Below, one piece after another: positions 1-12,766 of a stretch of DNA of 64,000 nt (the first letter of the stretch is position 1; each line of letters opens with the position of its first letter). Below the pieces are notes generated by a model. That model was not told where the DNA came from. It searched no databases and was given only the letters and a program-made list of their open reading frames with translations. Origin of the DNA: Nemertoderma westbladi (taxonomy: Eukaryota > Xenacoelomorpha > Nemertodermatida > Nemertodermatidae); NCBI GenBank assembly GCA_032718475.1, contig JAUCBJ010007055.1, positions 1 to 64,000 on the forward strand. Reading direction: 5' to 3'. The translations under genes were made by a program, and so were the position numbers.

Positions 1-3000
1 GAGACAATTGGGGTTACTATTCCCAATTTGTACACAGTGTTACAACTCAGAAAACACAGGGCTTCCAGAGTTATTTAACTATATTCGAATATATTACGTC
101 GTAGTGTGTTTTTAGGCTATAAGCGGCGTTTTTTCATGTTACTTCCTACAGAACCAGTTAAAAGGTTATAACTTTCGAGGAGACAGTGCCAGTGACTTGA
201 GAAAGTGTGAGATAATTGGGGTTACTATTCCCAATTTGTACACAGTGTTACAACTCAGAAAACACAGGGCTTCCAGAGTTATTTAACTATATTCGAATAT
301 AATACGTCGTAGTGTTTTTAGGCTATAAGCGGCGTTTTTTCATGTTACTACCTACAGAACCAGTTAAAAGGTTATAACTTTCGAGGAGACAGTGCCAGTG
401 ACTTGAGAAAGTGTGAGACAATTGGGGTTACTATTCCCAATTTGTACACAGTGTTACAACTCAGAAAACACAGGGCTTCCAGAGTTATTTAACTATATTC
501 GAATATAATACGTCGTAGTGTGTTTTTAGGCTATAAGCGGCGTTTTTTCATGTTACTTCCTACAAAACCAGTTAAAAGGTTATAACTTTCGACGAGACAG
601 TGCCAGTGACTTGAGAAAGTGTGAGACAATTGGGGTTACTATTCCCAATTTGTACACAGTGTTACAACTCAGAAAACACAGGGCTTCCAGAGTTATTTAA
701 CTATATTCGAATATATTACGTCGTAGTGTGTTTTTAGGCTATAAGCGGCGTTTTTTCATGTTACTTCCTACAGAACCAGTTAAAAGGTTATAACTTTCGA
801 GGAGACAGTGCCAGTGACTTGAGAAAGTGTGAGATAATTGGGGTTACTATTCCCAATTTGTACACAGTGTTACAACTCAGAAAACACAGGGCTTCCAGAG
901 TTATTTAACTATATTCGAATATAATACGTCGTAGTGTTTTTAGGCTATAAGCGGCGTTTTTTCATGTTACAACCTACAGAACCAGTTAAAAGGTTATAAC
1001 TTTCGAGGAGACAGTGCCAGTGACTTGAGAAAGTGTGAGACAATTGGGGTTACTATTCCCAATTTGTACACAGTGTTACAACTCAGAAAACGCAGGGCTT
1101 CCAGAGTTATTTAACTATATTCGAATATATTACGTCGTAGTGTGTTTTTAGGCTATAAGCGGCGTTTTTTCATGTTACTACCTACAGAACCAGTTAAAAG
1201 GTTATAACTTTCGAGGAGACAGTGCCAGTGACTTGAGAAAGTGTGAGACAATTGGGGTTACTATTCCCAATTTGTACACAGTGTTACAACTCAGAAAACA
1301 CAGGGCTTCCAGAGTTATTTAACTATATTCGAATATAATACGTCGTAGTGTGTTTTTAGGCTATAAGCGGCGTTTTTTCATGTTACTTCCTACAGAACCA
1401 GTTAAAAGGTTATAACTTTCGACGAGACAGTGCCAGTGACTTGAGAAAGTGTGAGACAATTGGGGTTACTATTCCCAATTTGTACACAGTGTTACAACTC
1501 AGAAAACACAGGGCTTCCAGAGTTATTTAACTATATTCGAATATATTACGTCGTAGTGTGTTTTTAGGCTATAAGCGGCGTTTTTTCATGTTACTTCCTA
1601 CAGAACCAGTTAAAAGGTTATAACTTTCGAGGAGACAGTGCCAGTGACTTGAGAAAGTGTGAGACAATTGGGGTTACTATTCCCAATTTGTACACAGTGT
1701 TACAACTCAGAAAACACAGGGCTTCCAGAGTTATTTAACTATATTCGAATATAATAGGTCGTAGTGTGTTTTTAGGCTATAAGCGGCGTTTTTTCATGTT
1801 ACTTCCTACAAAACCAGTTAAAAGGTTATAACTTTCGACGAGACAGTGCCAGTGACTTGAGAAAGTGTGAGACAATTGGGGTTACTATTCCCAATTTGTA
1901 CACAGTGTTACAACTCAGAAAACACAGGGCTTCCAGAGTTATTTAACTATATTCGAATATATTACGTCGTAGTGTGTTTTTAGGCTATAAGCGGCGTTTT
2001 TTCATGTTACTTCCTACAGAACCAGTTAAAAGGTTATAACTTTCGAGGAGACAGTGCCAGTGACTTGAGAAAGTGTGAGATAATTGGGGTTACTATTCCC
2101 AATTTGTACACAGTGTTACAACTCAGAAAACACAGGGCTTCCAGAGTTATTTAACTATATTCGAATATAATACGTCGTAGTGTTTTTAGGCTATAAGCGG
2201 CGTTTTTTCATGTTACAACCTACAGAACCAGTTAAAAGGTTATAACTTTCGAGGAGACAGTGCCAGTGACTTGAGAAAGTGTGAGACAATTGGGGTTACT
2301 ATTCACAATTTGTACACAGTGTTACAACTCAGAAAACGCAGGGCTTCCAGAGTTATTTAACTATATTCGAATATATTACGTCGTAGTGTGTTTTTAGGCT
2401 ATAAGCGGCGTTTTTTCATGTTACTACCTACAGAACCAGTTAAAAGGTTATAACTTTCGAGGAGACAGTGCCAGTGACTTGAGAAAGTGTGAGACAATTG
2501 GGGTTACTATTCCCAATTTGTACACAGTGTTACAACTCAGAAAACACAGGGCTTCCAGAGTTATTTAACTATATTCGAATATAATACGTCGTAGTGTGTT
2601 TTTAGGCTATAAGCGGCGTTTTTTCATGTTACTTCCTACAGAACCAGTTAAAAGGTTATAACTTTCGACGAGACAGTGCCAGTGACTTGAGAAAGTGTGA
2701 GACAATTGGGGTTACTATTCCCAATTTGTACACAGTGTTACAACTCAGAAAACACAGGGCTTCCAGAGTTATTTAACTATATTCGAATATAATACGTCGT
2801 AGTGTGTTTTTAGGCTATAAGCGGCGTTTTTTCATGTTACTTCCTACAGAACCAGTTAAAAGGTTATAACTTTCGACGAGACAGTGCCAGTGACTTGAGA
2901 AAGTGTGAGACAATTGGGGTTACTATTACCAATTTGTACACAGTGTTACAACTCAGAAAACACAGGGCTTCCAGAGTTATTTAACTATATTCGAATATAT

Positions 3001-6000
3001 TACGTCGTAGTGTGTTTTTAGGCTATAAGCGGCGTTTTTTCATGTTACTACCTACAGAACCAGTTAAAAGGTTATAACTTTCGAGGAGACAGTGCCAGTG
3101 ACTTGAGAAAGTGTGAGACAATTGGGGTTACTATTCCCAATTTGTACACAGTGTTACAACTCAGAAAACACAGGGCTTCCAGAGTTATTTAACTATATTC
3201 GAATATAATATGTCGTAGTGTGTTTTTAGGCTATAAGCGGCGTTTTTTCATGTTACTTCCTACAGAACCAGTTAAAAGGTTATAACTTTCGAGGAGACAG
3301 TGCCAGTGACTTGAGAAAGTGTGAGACAATTGGGGTTACTATTCCCAATTTGTACACAGTGTTACAACTCAGAAAACGCAGGGCTTCCAGAGTTATTTAA
3401 CTATATTCGAATATATTACGTCGTAGTGTGTTTTTAGGCTATAAGCGGCGTTTTTTCATGTTACTACCTACAGAACCAGTTAAAAGGTTATAACTTTCGA
3501 GGAGACAGTGCCAGTGACTTGAGAAAGTGTGAGATAATTGGGGTTACTATTCCCAATTTGTACACAGTGTTACAACTCAGAAAACACAGGGCTTCCAGAG
3601 TTATTTAACTATATTCGAATATAATACGTCGTAGTGTTTTTAGGCTATAAGCGGCGTTTTTTCATGTTACAACCTACAGAACCAGTTAAAAGGTTATAAC
3701 TTTCGAGGAGACAGTGCCAGTGACTTAAGAAAGTGTGAGACAATTGGGGTTACTATTCCCAATTTGTACACAGTGTTACAACTCAGAAAACACAGGGCTT
3801 CCAGAGTTATTTAACTATATTCGAATATAATACGTCGTAGTGTGTTTTTAGGCTATAAGCGGCGTTTTTTCATGTTACTTCCTACAAAACCAGTTAAAAG
3901 GTTATAACTTTCGACGAGACAGTGCCAGTGACTTGAGAAAGTGTGAGACAATTGGGGTTACTATTCCCAATTTGTACACAGTGTTACAACTCAGAAAACA
4001 CAGGGCTTCCAGAGTTATTTAACTATATTCGAATATATTACGTCGTAGTGTGTTTTTAGGCTATAAGCGGCGTTTTTTCATGTTACTTCCTACAGAACCA
4101 GTTAAAAGGTTATAACTTTCGAGGAGACAGTGCCAGTGACTTGAGAAAGTGTGAGATAATTGGGGTTACTATTCCCAATTTGTACACAGTGTTACAACTC
4201 AGAAAACACAGGGCTTCCAGAGTTATTTAACTATATTCGAATATAATACGTCGTAGTGTTTTTAGGCTATAAGCGGCGTTTTTTCATGTTACAACCTACA
4301 GAACCAGTTAAAAGGTTATAACTTTCGAGGAGACAGTGCCAGTGACTTGAGAAAGTGTGAGACAATTGGGGTTACTATTCCCAATTTGTACACAGTGTTA
4401 CAACTCAGAAAACGCAGGGCTTCCAGAGTTATTTAACTATATTCGAATATAATACGTCGTAGTGTGTTTTTAGGCTATAAGCGGCGTTTTTTCATGTTAC
4501 TTCCTACAGAACCAGTTAAAAGGTTATAACTTTCGACGAGACAGTGCCAGTGACTTGAGAAAGTGTGAGACAATTGGGGTTACTATTCCCAATTTGTACA
4601 CAGTGTTACAACTCAGAAAACACAGGGCTTCCAGAGTTATTTAACTATATTCGAATATATTACGTCGTAGTGTGTTTTTAGGCTATAAGCGGCGGTTTTT
4701 CATGTTACTTCCTACAGAACCAGTTAAAAGGTTATAACTTTCGAGGAGACAGTGCCAGTGACTTGAGAAAGTGTGAGACAATTGGGGTTACTATTCCCAA
4801 TTTGTACACAGTGTTACAACTCAGAAAACACAGGGCTTCCAGAGTTATTTAACTATATTCGAATATAATAGGTCGTAGTGTGTTTTTAGGCTATAAGCGG
4901 CGTTTGTTCATGTTACTTCCTACAAAACCAGTTAAAAGGTTATAACTTTCGACGAGACAGTGCCAGTGACTTGAGAAAGTGTGAGACAATTGGGGTTACT
5001 ATTCCCAATTTGTACACAGTGTTACAACTCAGAAAACACAGGGCTTCCAGAGTTATTTAACTATATTCGAATATATTACGTCGTAGTGTGTTTTTAGGCT
5101 ATAAGCGGCGTTTTTTCATGTTACTTCCTACAGAACCAGTTAAAAGGTTATAACTTTCGAGGAGACAGTGCCAGTGACTTGAGAAAGTGTGAGATAATTG
5201 GGGTTACTATTCCCAATTTGTACACAGTGTTACAACTCAGAAAACACAGGGCTTCCAGAGTTATTTAACTATATTCGAATATAATACGTCGTAGTGTTTT
5301 TAGGCTATAAGCGGCGTTTTTTCATGTTACAACCTACAGAACCAGTTAAAAGGTTATAACTTTCGAGGAGACAGTGCCAGTGACTTGAGAAAGTGTGAGA
5401 CAATTGGGGTTACTATTCCCAATTTGTACACAGTGTTACAACTCAGAAAACGCAGGGCTTCCAGAGTTATTTAACTATATTCGAATATATTACGTCGTAG
5501 TGTGTTTTTAGGCTATAAGCGGCGTTTTTTCATGTTACTACCTACAGAACCAGTTAAAAGGTTATAACTTTCGAGGAGACAGTGCCAGTGACTTGAGAAA
5601 GTGTGAGACAATTGGGGTTACTATTCCCAATTTGTACACAGTGTTACAACTCAGAAAACACAGGGCTTCCAGAGTTATTTAACTATATTCGAATATAATA
5701 CGTCGTAGTGTGTTTTTAGGCTATAAGCGGCGTTTTTTCATGTTACTTCCTACAGAACCAGTTAAAAGGTTATAACTTTCGACGAGACAGTGCCAGTGAC
5801 TTGAGAAAGTGTGAGACAATTGGGGTTACTATTCCCAATTTGTACACAGTGTTACAACTCAGAAAACACAGGGCTTCCAGAGTTATTTAACTATATTCGA
5901 ATATATTACGTCGTAGTGTGTTTTTAGGCTATAAGCGGCGTTTTTTCATGTTACTTCCTACAGAACCAGTTAAAAGGTTATAACTTTCGAGGAGACAGTG

Positions 6001-9000
6001 CCAGTGACTTGAGAAAGTGTGAGATAATTGGGGTTACTATTCCCAATTTGTACACAGTGTTACAACTCAGAAAACACAGGGCTTCCAGAGTTATTTAACT
6101 ATATTCGAATATAATACGTCGTAGTGTTTTTAGGCTATAAGCGGCGTTTTTTCATGTTACTACCTACAGAACCAGTTAAAAGGTTATAACTTTCGAGGAG
6201 ACAGTGCCAGTGACTTGAGAAAGTGTGAGACAATTGGGGTTACTATTCCCAATTTGTACACAGTGTTACAACTCAGAAAACACAGGGCTTCCAGAGTTAT
6301 TTAACTATATTCGAATATAATACGTCGTAGTGTGTTTTTAGGCTATAAGCGGCGTTTTTTCATGTTACTTCCTACAGAACCAGTTAAAAGGTTATAACTT
6401 TCGACGAGACAGTGCCAGTGACTTGAGAAAGTGTGAGACAATTGGGGTTACTATTACCAATTTGTACACAGTGTTACAACTCAGAAAACACAGGGCTTCC
6501 AGAGTTATTTAACTATATTCGAATATATTACGTCGTAGTGTGTTTTTAGGCTATAAGCGGCGTTTTTTCATGTTACTACCTACAGAACCAGTTAAAAGGT
6601 TATAACTTTCGAGGAGACAGTGCCAGTGACTTGAGAAAGTGTGAGACAATTGGGGTTACTATTCCCAATTTGTACACAGTGTTACAACTCAGAAAACACA
6701 GGGCTTCCAGAGTTATTTAACTATATTCGAATATAATATGTCGTAGTGTGTTTTTAGGCTATAAGCGGCGTTTTTTCATGTTACTTCCTACAGAACCAGT
6801 TAAAAGGTTATAACTTTCGAGGAGACAGTGCCAGTGACTTGAGAAAGTGTGAGACAATTGGGGTTACTATTCCCAATTTGTACACAGTGTTACAACTCAG
6901 AAAACGCAGGGCTTCCAGAGTTATTTAACTATATTCGAATATATTACGTCGTAGTGTGTTTTTAGGCTATAAGCGGCGTTTTTTCATGTTACTACCTACA
7001 GAACCAGTTAAAAGGTTATAACTTTCGAGGAGACAGTGCCAGTGACTTGAGAAAGTGTGAGACAATTGGGGTTACTATTCCCAATTTGTACACAGTGTTA
7101 CAACTCAGAAAACACAGGGCTTCCAGAGTTATTTAACTATATTCGAATATAATACGTCGTAGTGTGTTTTTAGGCTATAAGCGGCGTTTTTTCATGTTAC
7201 TTCCTACAGAACCAGTTAAAAGGTTATAACTTTCGACGAGACAGTGCCAGTGACTTGAGAAAGTGTGAGACAATTGGGGTTACTATTCCCAATTTGTACA
7301 CAGTGTTACAACTCAGAAAACACAGGGCTTCCAGAGTTATTTAACTATATTCGAATATATTACGTCGTAGTGTGTTTTTAGGCTATAAGCGGCGTTTTTT
7401 CATGTTACTTCCTACAGAACCAGTTAAAAGGTTATAACTTTCGAGGAGACAGTGCCAGTGACTTGAGAAAGTGTGAGACAATTGGGGTTACTATTCCCAA
7501 TTTGTACACAGTGTTACAACTCAGAAAACACAGGGCTTCCAGAGTTATTTAACTATATTCGAATATAATAGGTCGTAGTGTGTTTTTAGGCTATAAGCGG
7601 CGTTTTTTCATGTTACTTCCTACAAAACCAGTTAAAAGGTTATAACTTTCGACGAGACAGTGCCAGTGACTTGAGAAAGTGTGAGACAATTGGGGTTACT
7701 ATTCCCAATTTGTACACAGTGTTACAACTCAGAAAACACAGGGCTTCCAGAGTTATTTAACTATATTCGAATATATTACGTCGTAGTGTGTTTTTAGGCT
7801 ATAAGCGGCGTTTTTTCATGTTACTTCCTACAGAACCAGTTAAAAGGTTATAACTTTCGAGGAGACAGTGCCAGTGACTTGAGAAAGTGTGAGATAATTG
7901 GGGTTACTATTCCCAATTTGTACACAGTGTTACAACTCAGAAAACACAGGGCTTCCAGAGTTATTTAACTATATTCGAATATAATACGTCGTAGTGTTTT
8001 TAGGCTATAAGCGGCGTTTTTTCATGTTACAACCTACAGAACCAGTTAAAAGGTTATAACTTTCGAGGAGACAGTGCCAGTGACTTGAGAAAGTGTGAGA
8101 CAATTGGGGTTACTATTCACAATTTGTACACAGTGTTACAACTCAGAAAACGCAGGGCTTCCAGAGTTATTTAACTATATTCGAATATATTACGTCGTAG
8201 TGTGTTTTTAGGCTATAAGCGGCGTTTTTTCATGTTACTACCTACAGAACCAGTTAAAAGGTTATAACTTTCGAGGAGACAGTGCCAGTGACTTGAGAAA
8301 GTGTGAGACAATTGGGGTTACTATTCCCAATTTGTACACAGTGTTACAACTCAGAAAACACAGGGCTTCCAGAGTTATTTAACTATATTCGAATATAATA
8401 CGTCGTAGTGTGTTTTTAGGCTATAAGCGGCGTTTTTTCATGTTACTTCCTACAGAACCAGTTAAAAGGTTATAACTTTCGACGAGACAGTGCCAGTGAC
8501 TTGAGAAAGTGTGAGACAATTGGGGTTACTATTCCCAATTTGTACACAGTGTTACAACTCAGAAAACACAGGGCTTCCAGAGTTATTTAACTATATTCGA
8601 ATATAATACGTCGTAGTGTGTTTTTAGGCTATAAGCGGCGTTTTTTCATGTTACTTCCTACAGAACCAGTTAAAAGGTTATAACTTTCGACGAGACAGTG
8701 CCAGTGACTTGAGAAAGTGTGAGACAATTGGGGTTACTATTACCAATTTGTACACAGTGTTACAACTCAGAAAACACAGGGCTTCCAGAGTTATTTAACT
8801 ATATTCGAATATATTACGTCGTAGTGTGTTTTTAGGCTATAAGCGGCGTTTTTTCATGTTACTACCTACAGAACCAGTTAAAAGGTTATAACTTTCGAGG
8901 AGACAGTGCCAGTGACTTGAGAAAGTGTGAGACAATTGGGGTTACTATTCCCAATTTGTACACAGTGTTACAACTCAGAAAACACAGGGCTTCCAGAGTT

Positions 9001-9489
9001 ATTTAACTATATTCGAATATAATATGTCGTAGTGTGTTTTTAGGCTATAAGCGGCGTTTTTTCATGTTACTTCCTACAGAACCAGTTAAAAGGTTATAAC
9101 TTTCGAGGAGACAGTGCCAGTGACTTGAGAAAGTGTGAGACAATTGGGGTTACTATTCCCAATTTGTACACAGTGTTACAACTCAGAAAACGCAGGGCTT
9201 CCAGAGTTATTTAACTATATTCGAATATATTACGTCGTAGTGTGTTTTTAGGCTATAAGCGGCGTTTTTTCATGTTACTACCTACAGAACCAGTTAAAAG
9301 GTTATAACTTTCGAGGAGACAGTGCCAGTGACTTGAGAAAGTGTGAGATAATTGGGGTTACTATTCCCAATTTGTACACAGTGTTACAACTCAGAAAACA
9401 CAGGGCTTCCAGAGTTATTTAACTATATTCGAATATAATACGTCGTAGTGTTTTTAGGCTATAAGCGGCGTTTTTTCATGTTACAACCT
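1..9489. repeat. Tandem satellite array, about 207-bp unit, about 46 copies
   Basis: Each unit starts with gaga(c/t)aattggggttac and ends near gacttgagaaagtgt. Unit starts step by 208 bp (1, 415, 623) or by 206 bp (209, 831, 2077, 3531, 4153, 5191, 6021, 7891, 9345). The 206-bp form lacks one GT in the TAGTGTGTTTTTAGG segment and carries the gagata start. Diagnostic variants (ACGCA for ACACA, ATTA for AATA, AGGTCG, ATTACC, ATTCAC, GACG for GAGG, ACAACC) are arranged in blocks, which is higher-order structure. The left end lies outside the window. The last unit (from 9345) is cut at 9489, where unique coding sequence begins. No reading frame persists through the units. The size and homogeneity fit a pericentromeric or interstitial satellite. 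Confidence 0.97.
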
Positions 9490-10750
9490 CTGCTGCTTCT
9501 GCTGCTGCCGCTTTTGCCTCTGCCGCTGCTTCTGCCAAGGTCGCTTTTCTTTCTGCCTCTGCCACTGCTGCTATCTTTCTGTCTTCTATACGTTTTTTCT
9601 TTACTTGCTCCTCCTGGACTCGTGTGATGCGGAGTTGTTCATCAAATTTAGCCTGGTTCGCAGCCCTCATTTCCACATCGATGGCATCCAACACAAGCTT
9701 GGTTCCTTCACTATTAGGGCTAAGTCCCTCTAACCTTCTCCTCAACTCGTCATCACCTAAAAAACGTTGATAGTCTGACAGATAGATGTCAATGGCATCC
9801 CTCTTATGCGGCTTCTCTGCCGTCGCTTCACTTTCCACTTGGGAAAAAGTAGCGTCTGTTGATTCTCCATGGGTTGAGCGCTCCTCCAGCTGAGCTTTCC
9901 ACTGAGCTGTTCCTTGAACCTGGCGACTCACCCGTTGAAACCAAGTCTTTACGGCAACTTGCAACGACGTGTCTTGTCTTCTTTTAGAAGCCTCTTCAAA
10001 GGCTGATAATATTAGCCTAATTCGCAGAATTCTTTCTCTAACTTGATAAAGCAGTTGTCCCTGCTCTTGAGGTCCTTGAGGTTGTTGTAACAGTTGTTTT
10101 TCTACTCTCTCCATAGAGCTGAAGAATCCCTGTGCGTATCCGGCTGCGGACCTCTTCCACACAGCTGGATCGATGGTTTCCTTGGCTACTCCCATCCGGT
10201 GTATGTCTTCCCAGGCAGCTTCTGATAAATCGAACGGGAGTCCGGGTCCGGGGAAGTTCCATTGCGACTCGACCATAGATTTCAGTTCTTCCTTTGTGTA
10301 TCCCGCATAACTATCTTTAGTTGAGCGCTTACTTCTCGCCCAATCGATCTGGTGTTCTTCCACCGCGATCAATAGCCTAGTGAGTACGGCTGCAGGAAGG
10401 ATGAGAAGGGGATCCGAATAAACCGCATCCGTCATCCTTGCTCCGCGCTCGGGTGTCAGTTCTACAGTATCTTCACTACTGGAGCTGTCGGGCCGCTGAG
10501 AAATAAGTTCTTGGCTCGCGGGTTGTTGCTGTTCCGCTGCTTCTTGGTCCCGCTTGACCTGAGCTCGAGTGCCTATAATAGACCTACGATGTTGGACCAG
10601 CCTAGGTTCTGTTATTACTACTGGAGGGATGACCTTCCTCACAGTGGGAGGTGAACTGAACTTAGGACTAGACGGTTCTACACCTCTGTCTGAGTCGCAG
10701 ATAGTTACATCTAATAAACTGTCTGACAGGTTCTGTTTATTGTCAGACAT
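9476..10750 (-). CDS. Unrecognised 424-aa protein, C-terminus fused to satellite
   Basis: The frame is open from an ATG at 10750 (MSDNKQN...) to a TGA at 9476-9478. The open frame extends four codons upstream of that ATG without another ATG. I do not recognise a family. Residues 1-100 are polar, Ser/Pro/Gln-rich and probably disordered. About 105-330 is a helical region with Trp and Arg (…YAGYTKEELKSMVESQW…). From about 360 to the end it is a charged, Ala-rich probable coiled coil. The final codons (GTT GTA ACA TGA) lie wholly inside the truncated last satellite unit, so the native C-terminus or a downstream exon is lost or was never here. Overall character (disordered, then helical, then coiled coil) resembles retroelement Gag/ORF1 or a structural protein, but no zinc knuckle is seen. 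An AG|GTTGTA at the junction could be a weak splice donor. Confidence 0.55.
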   Translation of the reverse strand: MSDNKQNLSDSLLDVTICDSDRGVEPSSPKFSSPPTVRKVIPPVVITEPRLVQHRRSIIGTRAQVKRDQEAAEQQQPASQELISQRPDSSSSEDTVELTPERGARMTDAVYSDPLLILPAAVLTRLLIAVEEHQIDWARSKRSTKDSYAGYTKEELKSMVESQWNFPGPGLPFDLSEAAWEDIHRMGVAKETIDPAVWKRSAAGYAQGFFSSMERVEKQLLQQPQGPQEQGQLLYQVRERILRIRLILSAFEEASKRRQDTSLQVAVKTWFQRVSRQVQGTAQWKAQLEERSTHGESTDATFSQVESEATAEKPHKRDAIDIYLSDYQRFLGDDELRRRLEGLSPNSEGTKLVLDAIDVEMRAANQAKFDEQLRITRVQEEQVKKKRIEDRKIAAVAEAERKATLAEAAAEAKAAAAEAAEVVT

Positions 10751-10861
10751 GTTGGTTTGCACAGTTGAATGCCTACTGCTATATTACAGTTTAAGCAAGT
10801 CTAGTAATTCAGAGTTAACTGCTAGCCTAGTAATTAATTACCGATACTGCTACTCAGTGTA

Positions 10862-11262
10862 GCGTGATATATATAATATATTAGAATACCGGTATGCTTA
10901 TTGTATATATAAGTATTATTACAGACTAGGTTTTTCACAGAAACCGGTATATAATTTTAGCACAAATATATATAAATAGATAATAGGCCTATCGGGAATA
11001 CCGGTATACAGCTTACAGTTTGTAGTATATATAATTCTGGACTAGAATTAATTACAAGTACCGGTATAATTTCAGCCTAAATTATAGAAATAAAGATAAT
11101 AGGCCTATCGTAAATACCGGTATGCAGTTTACACTTATAGTGTATATATATAAGTATAATTACAAACTAGAATTAATTATAGAATACCGGTATGATTTCA
11201 ACCTAAAATTTATAGAAATAAATATAATAAGCCTATTGGAAATACCGGTATATCAATTATTT
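10862..11262. repeat. Diverged tandem repeat, about 118-bp unit with ACCGGTAT cores
   Basis: The segment GATAATAGGCCTATCG followed by (A)ATACCGGTAT recurs at about 10978 and 11094, and in a decayed form at about 11222. Each unit also holds GAATTAATTA and TATATATAAGTAT words, and a partial unit precedes 10978. It lies directly upstream of the unrecognised minus-strand gene, so it could be promoter-proximal, but no promoter element was identified. Confidence 0.7.
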
Positions 11263-12193
11263 TAAATAACTGAATTTCTGAATTTTAAAGGTTACTTGGT
11301 TACCTTAACTTACTTTATTGCCATTATTTAAGCAGTAGTCCAACTGATATTGAGACCTAATTGTTGTATGGCAGGCCTACTATTTATAAATCGTTTGAGT
11401 TGATTTATAATATATATATATATACCCGTTTTAATGGGTTTTGTCAATGTTTGAAATAAATGTTATTATTTCTGGGGAGTAATCACTACACAAAGCGGTG
11501 CGCTTTCAGTGAAGTGTTACTTATAGGACACTAAAACAAATAATACTAATTTACCTAAGTTACTTAATACTACAAATTACGTACAATTCGGGTGAGATTA
11601 CAATCTCTAAATAAACACAAAAATTTACAAAAAACACAAATACAAATTTTAGGGTAATTTTACAAGAAGTCTACAAACCAGCCTGACAAAGGGTTAGAAT
11701 CTGGTTCTTACAACGGACAGGGTACTACGGTATTTGAAAATAATAAGTAGTAGTAAATACACTGCGTTGTCCAGATAGGAAAATACCACCGCCTGACGAC
11801 CTATAGCCGTGTCGCTATAGGTACTACGTTATGTATCACGGAGTGTTCCTACCTAGAAGTTAATAGAGCTAATCGAACGTGCCTATCAACCACTTTACAA
11901 CACAAATATAATGCCTACACTAATTACTCTCGGAAAGCACTGTACACTAAACCCTAAATTAGGTACGAGTGCTTATACAACAGATAATCAGTAGTTAAAA
12001 ATACTTGAACAGCTATAAGAACCACGGCATCTGCTGGAGTGACCGATGCACAAAATCACCAGTCTTTACCTACGCCAAGCAGCCCGTGTAGTACCGGGGT
12101 TAATTTAACTATAGCGGTATGTATAACAAACACAATTACTGTAGGAACAAACTTGGGGAATGAATGTTGCGAATAATCGCATAAACTCTGAAT
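11263..12193. other. AT-rich sequence without a recognised gene
   Basis: No open frame of useful length, RNA gene or transposon end was seen. A short TA repeat lies near 11410-11424, and a 9-bp-stem hairpin (ACCTATAGC / GCTATAGGT) near 11799-11822. Confidence 0.6.
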
Positions 12194-12766
12194 AATAAAT
12201 ATTACGCTACGCGTACAAACCACTCAAACAAAATGCAGACCAAATACTGACAGACTACCATCAAGCCTAAACAAACTACGGTATATGCAGACTCCGAAAT
12301 GATTAGGTAGTATGCGTTCTAACCCAGTAGTACGACTTATTCTTTAGTTGGGGGTTTACCTTACAGCAATGGCTGCCCCTACTTCCTAACCGTTCTTTAT
12401 CGGACAGATGCTTTACACACACCGAAATCCGTTCAGACCTAATAACAGCCAGACAACTATCCAGCCTACAAATTATCTAAATAAATATTATACGCTACCT
12501 GTACAGACTACACAAACAAAGTACAGACTAAACGATGGCAGACTACTCTCAAGCCTAAATAAACTACAGGACAAGCAGACTCCGAAATGATTAGGTAGTA
12601 TGCGTTCTAACCCAGTAGTACGACTTATTCTTTAGTTGGGGGTTTACCTTACAGCAATGGCTGCCCCTACTTCCTAACCGTTCTTTATCGGACAAGTGAT
12701 CTACACACACTGCAATCCGTTCAGACTTAACAGCAATCAGACAACAGCTCAGCCTACAAATTGTCT
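12194..12766. repeat. Tandem duplication, about 287-bp unit, two copies
   Basis: Copy 1 is 12194-12480 and copy 2 is 12481-12766. The stretch starting ACTCCGAAATGATTAGGTAG at 12291 recurs at 12579, an offset of 288, and is near-identical for over 110 bp. The flanks of each copy have diverged more (for example TACGCTACGCGTAC versus TACGCTACCTGTAC). No coding potential is retained in both copies. Confidence 0.85.

Noticed and set aside
1-9489. CENP-B box or CRISPR array within the satellite
   Set aside because: The TTCG words do not fit the CENP-B consensus spacing. There are no unique spacers between short repeats, so it is not a CRISPR array.
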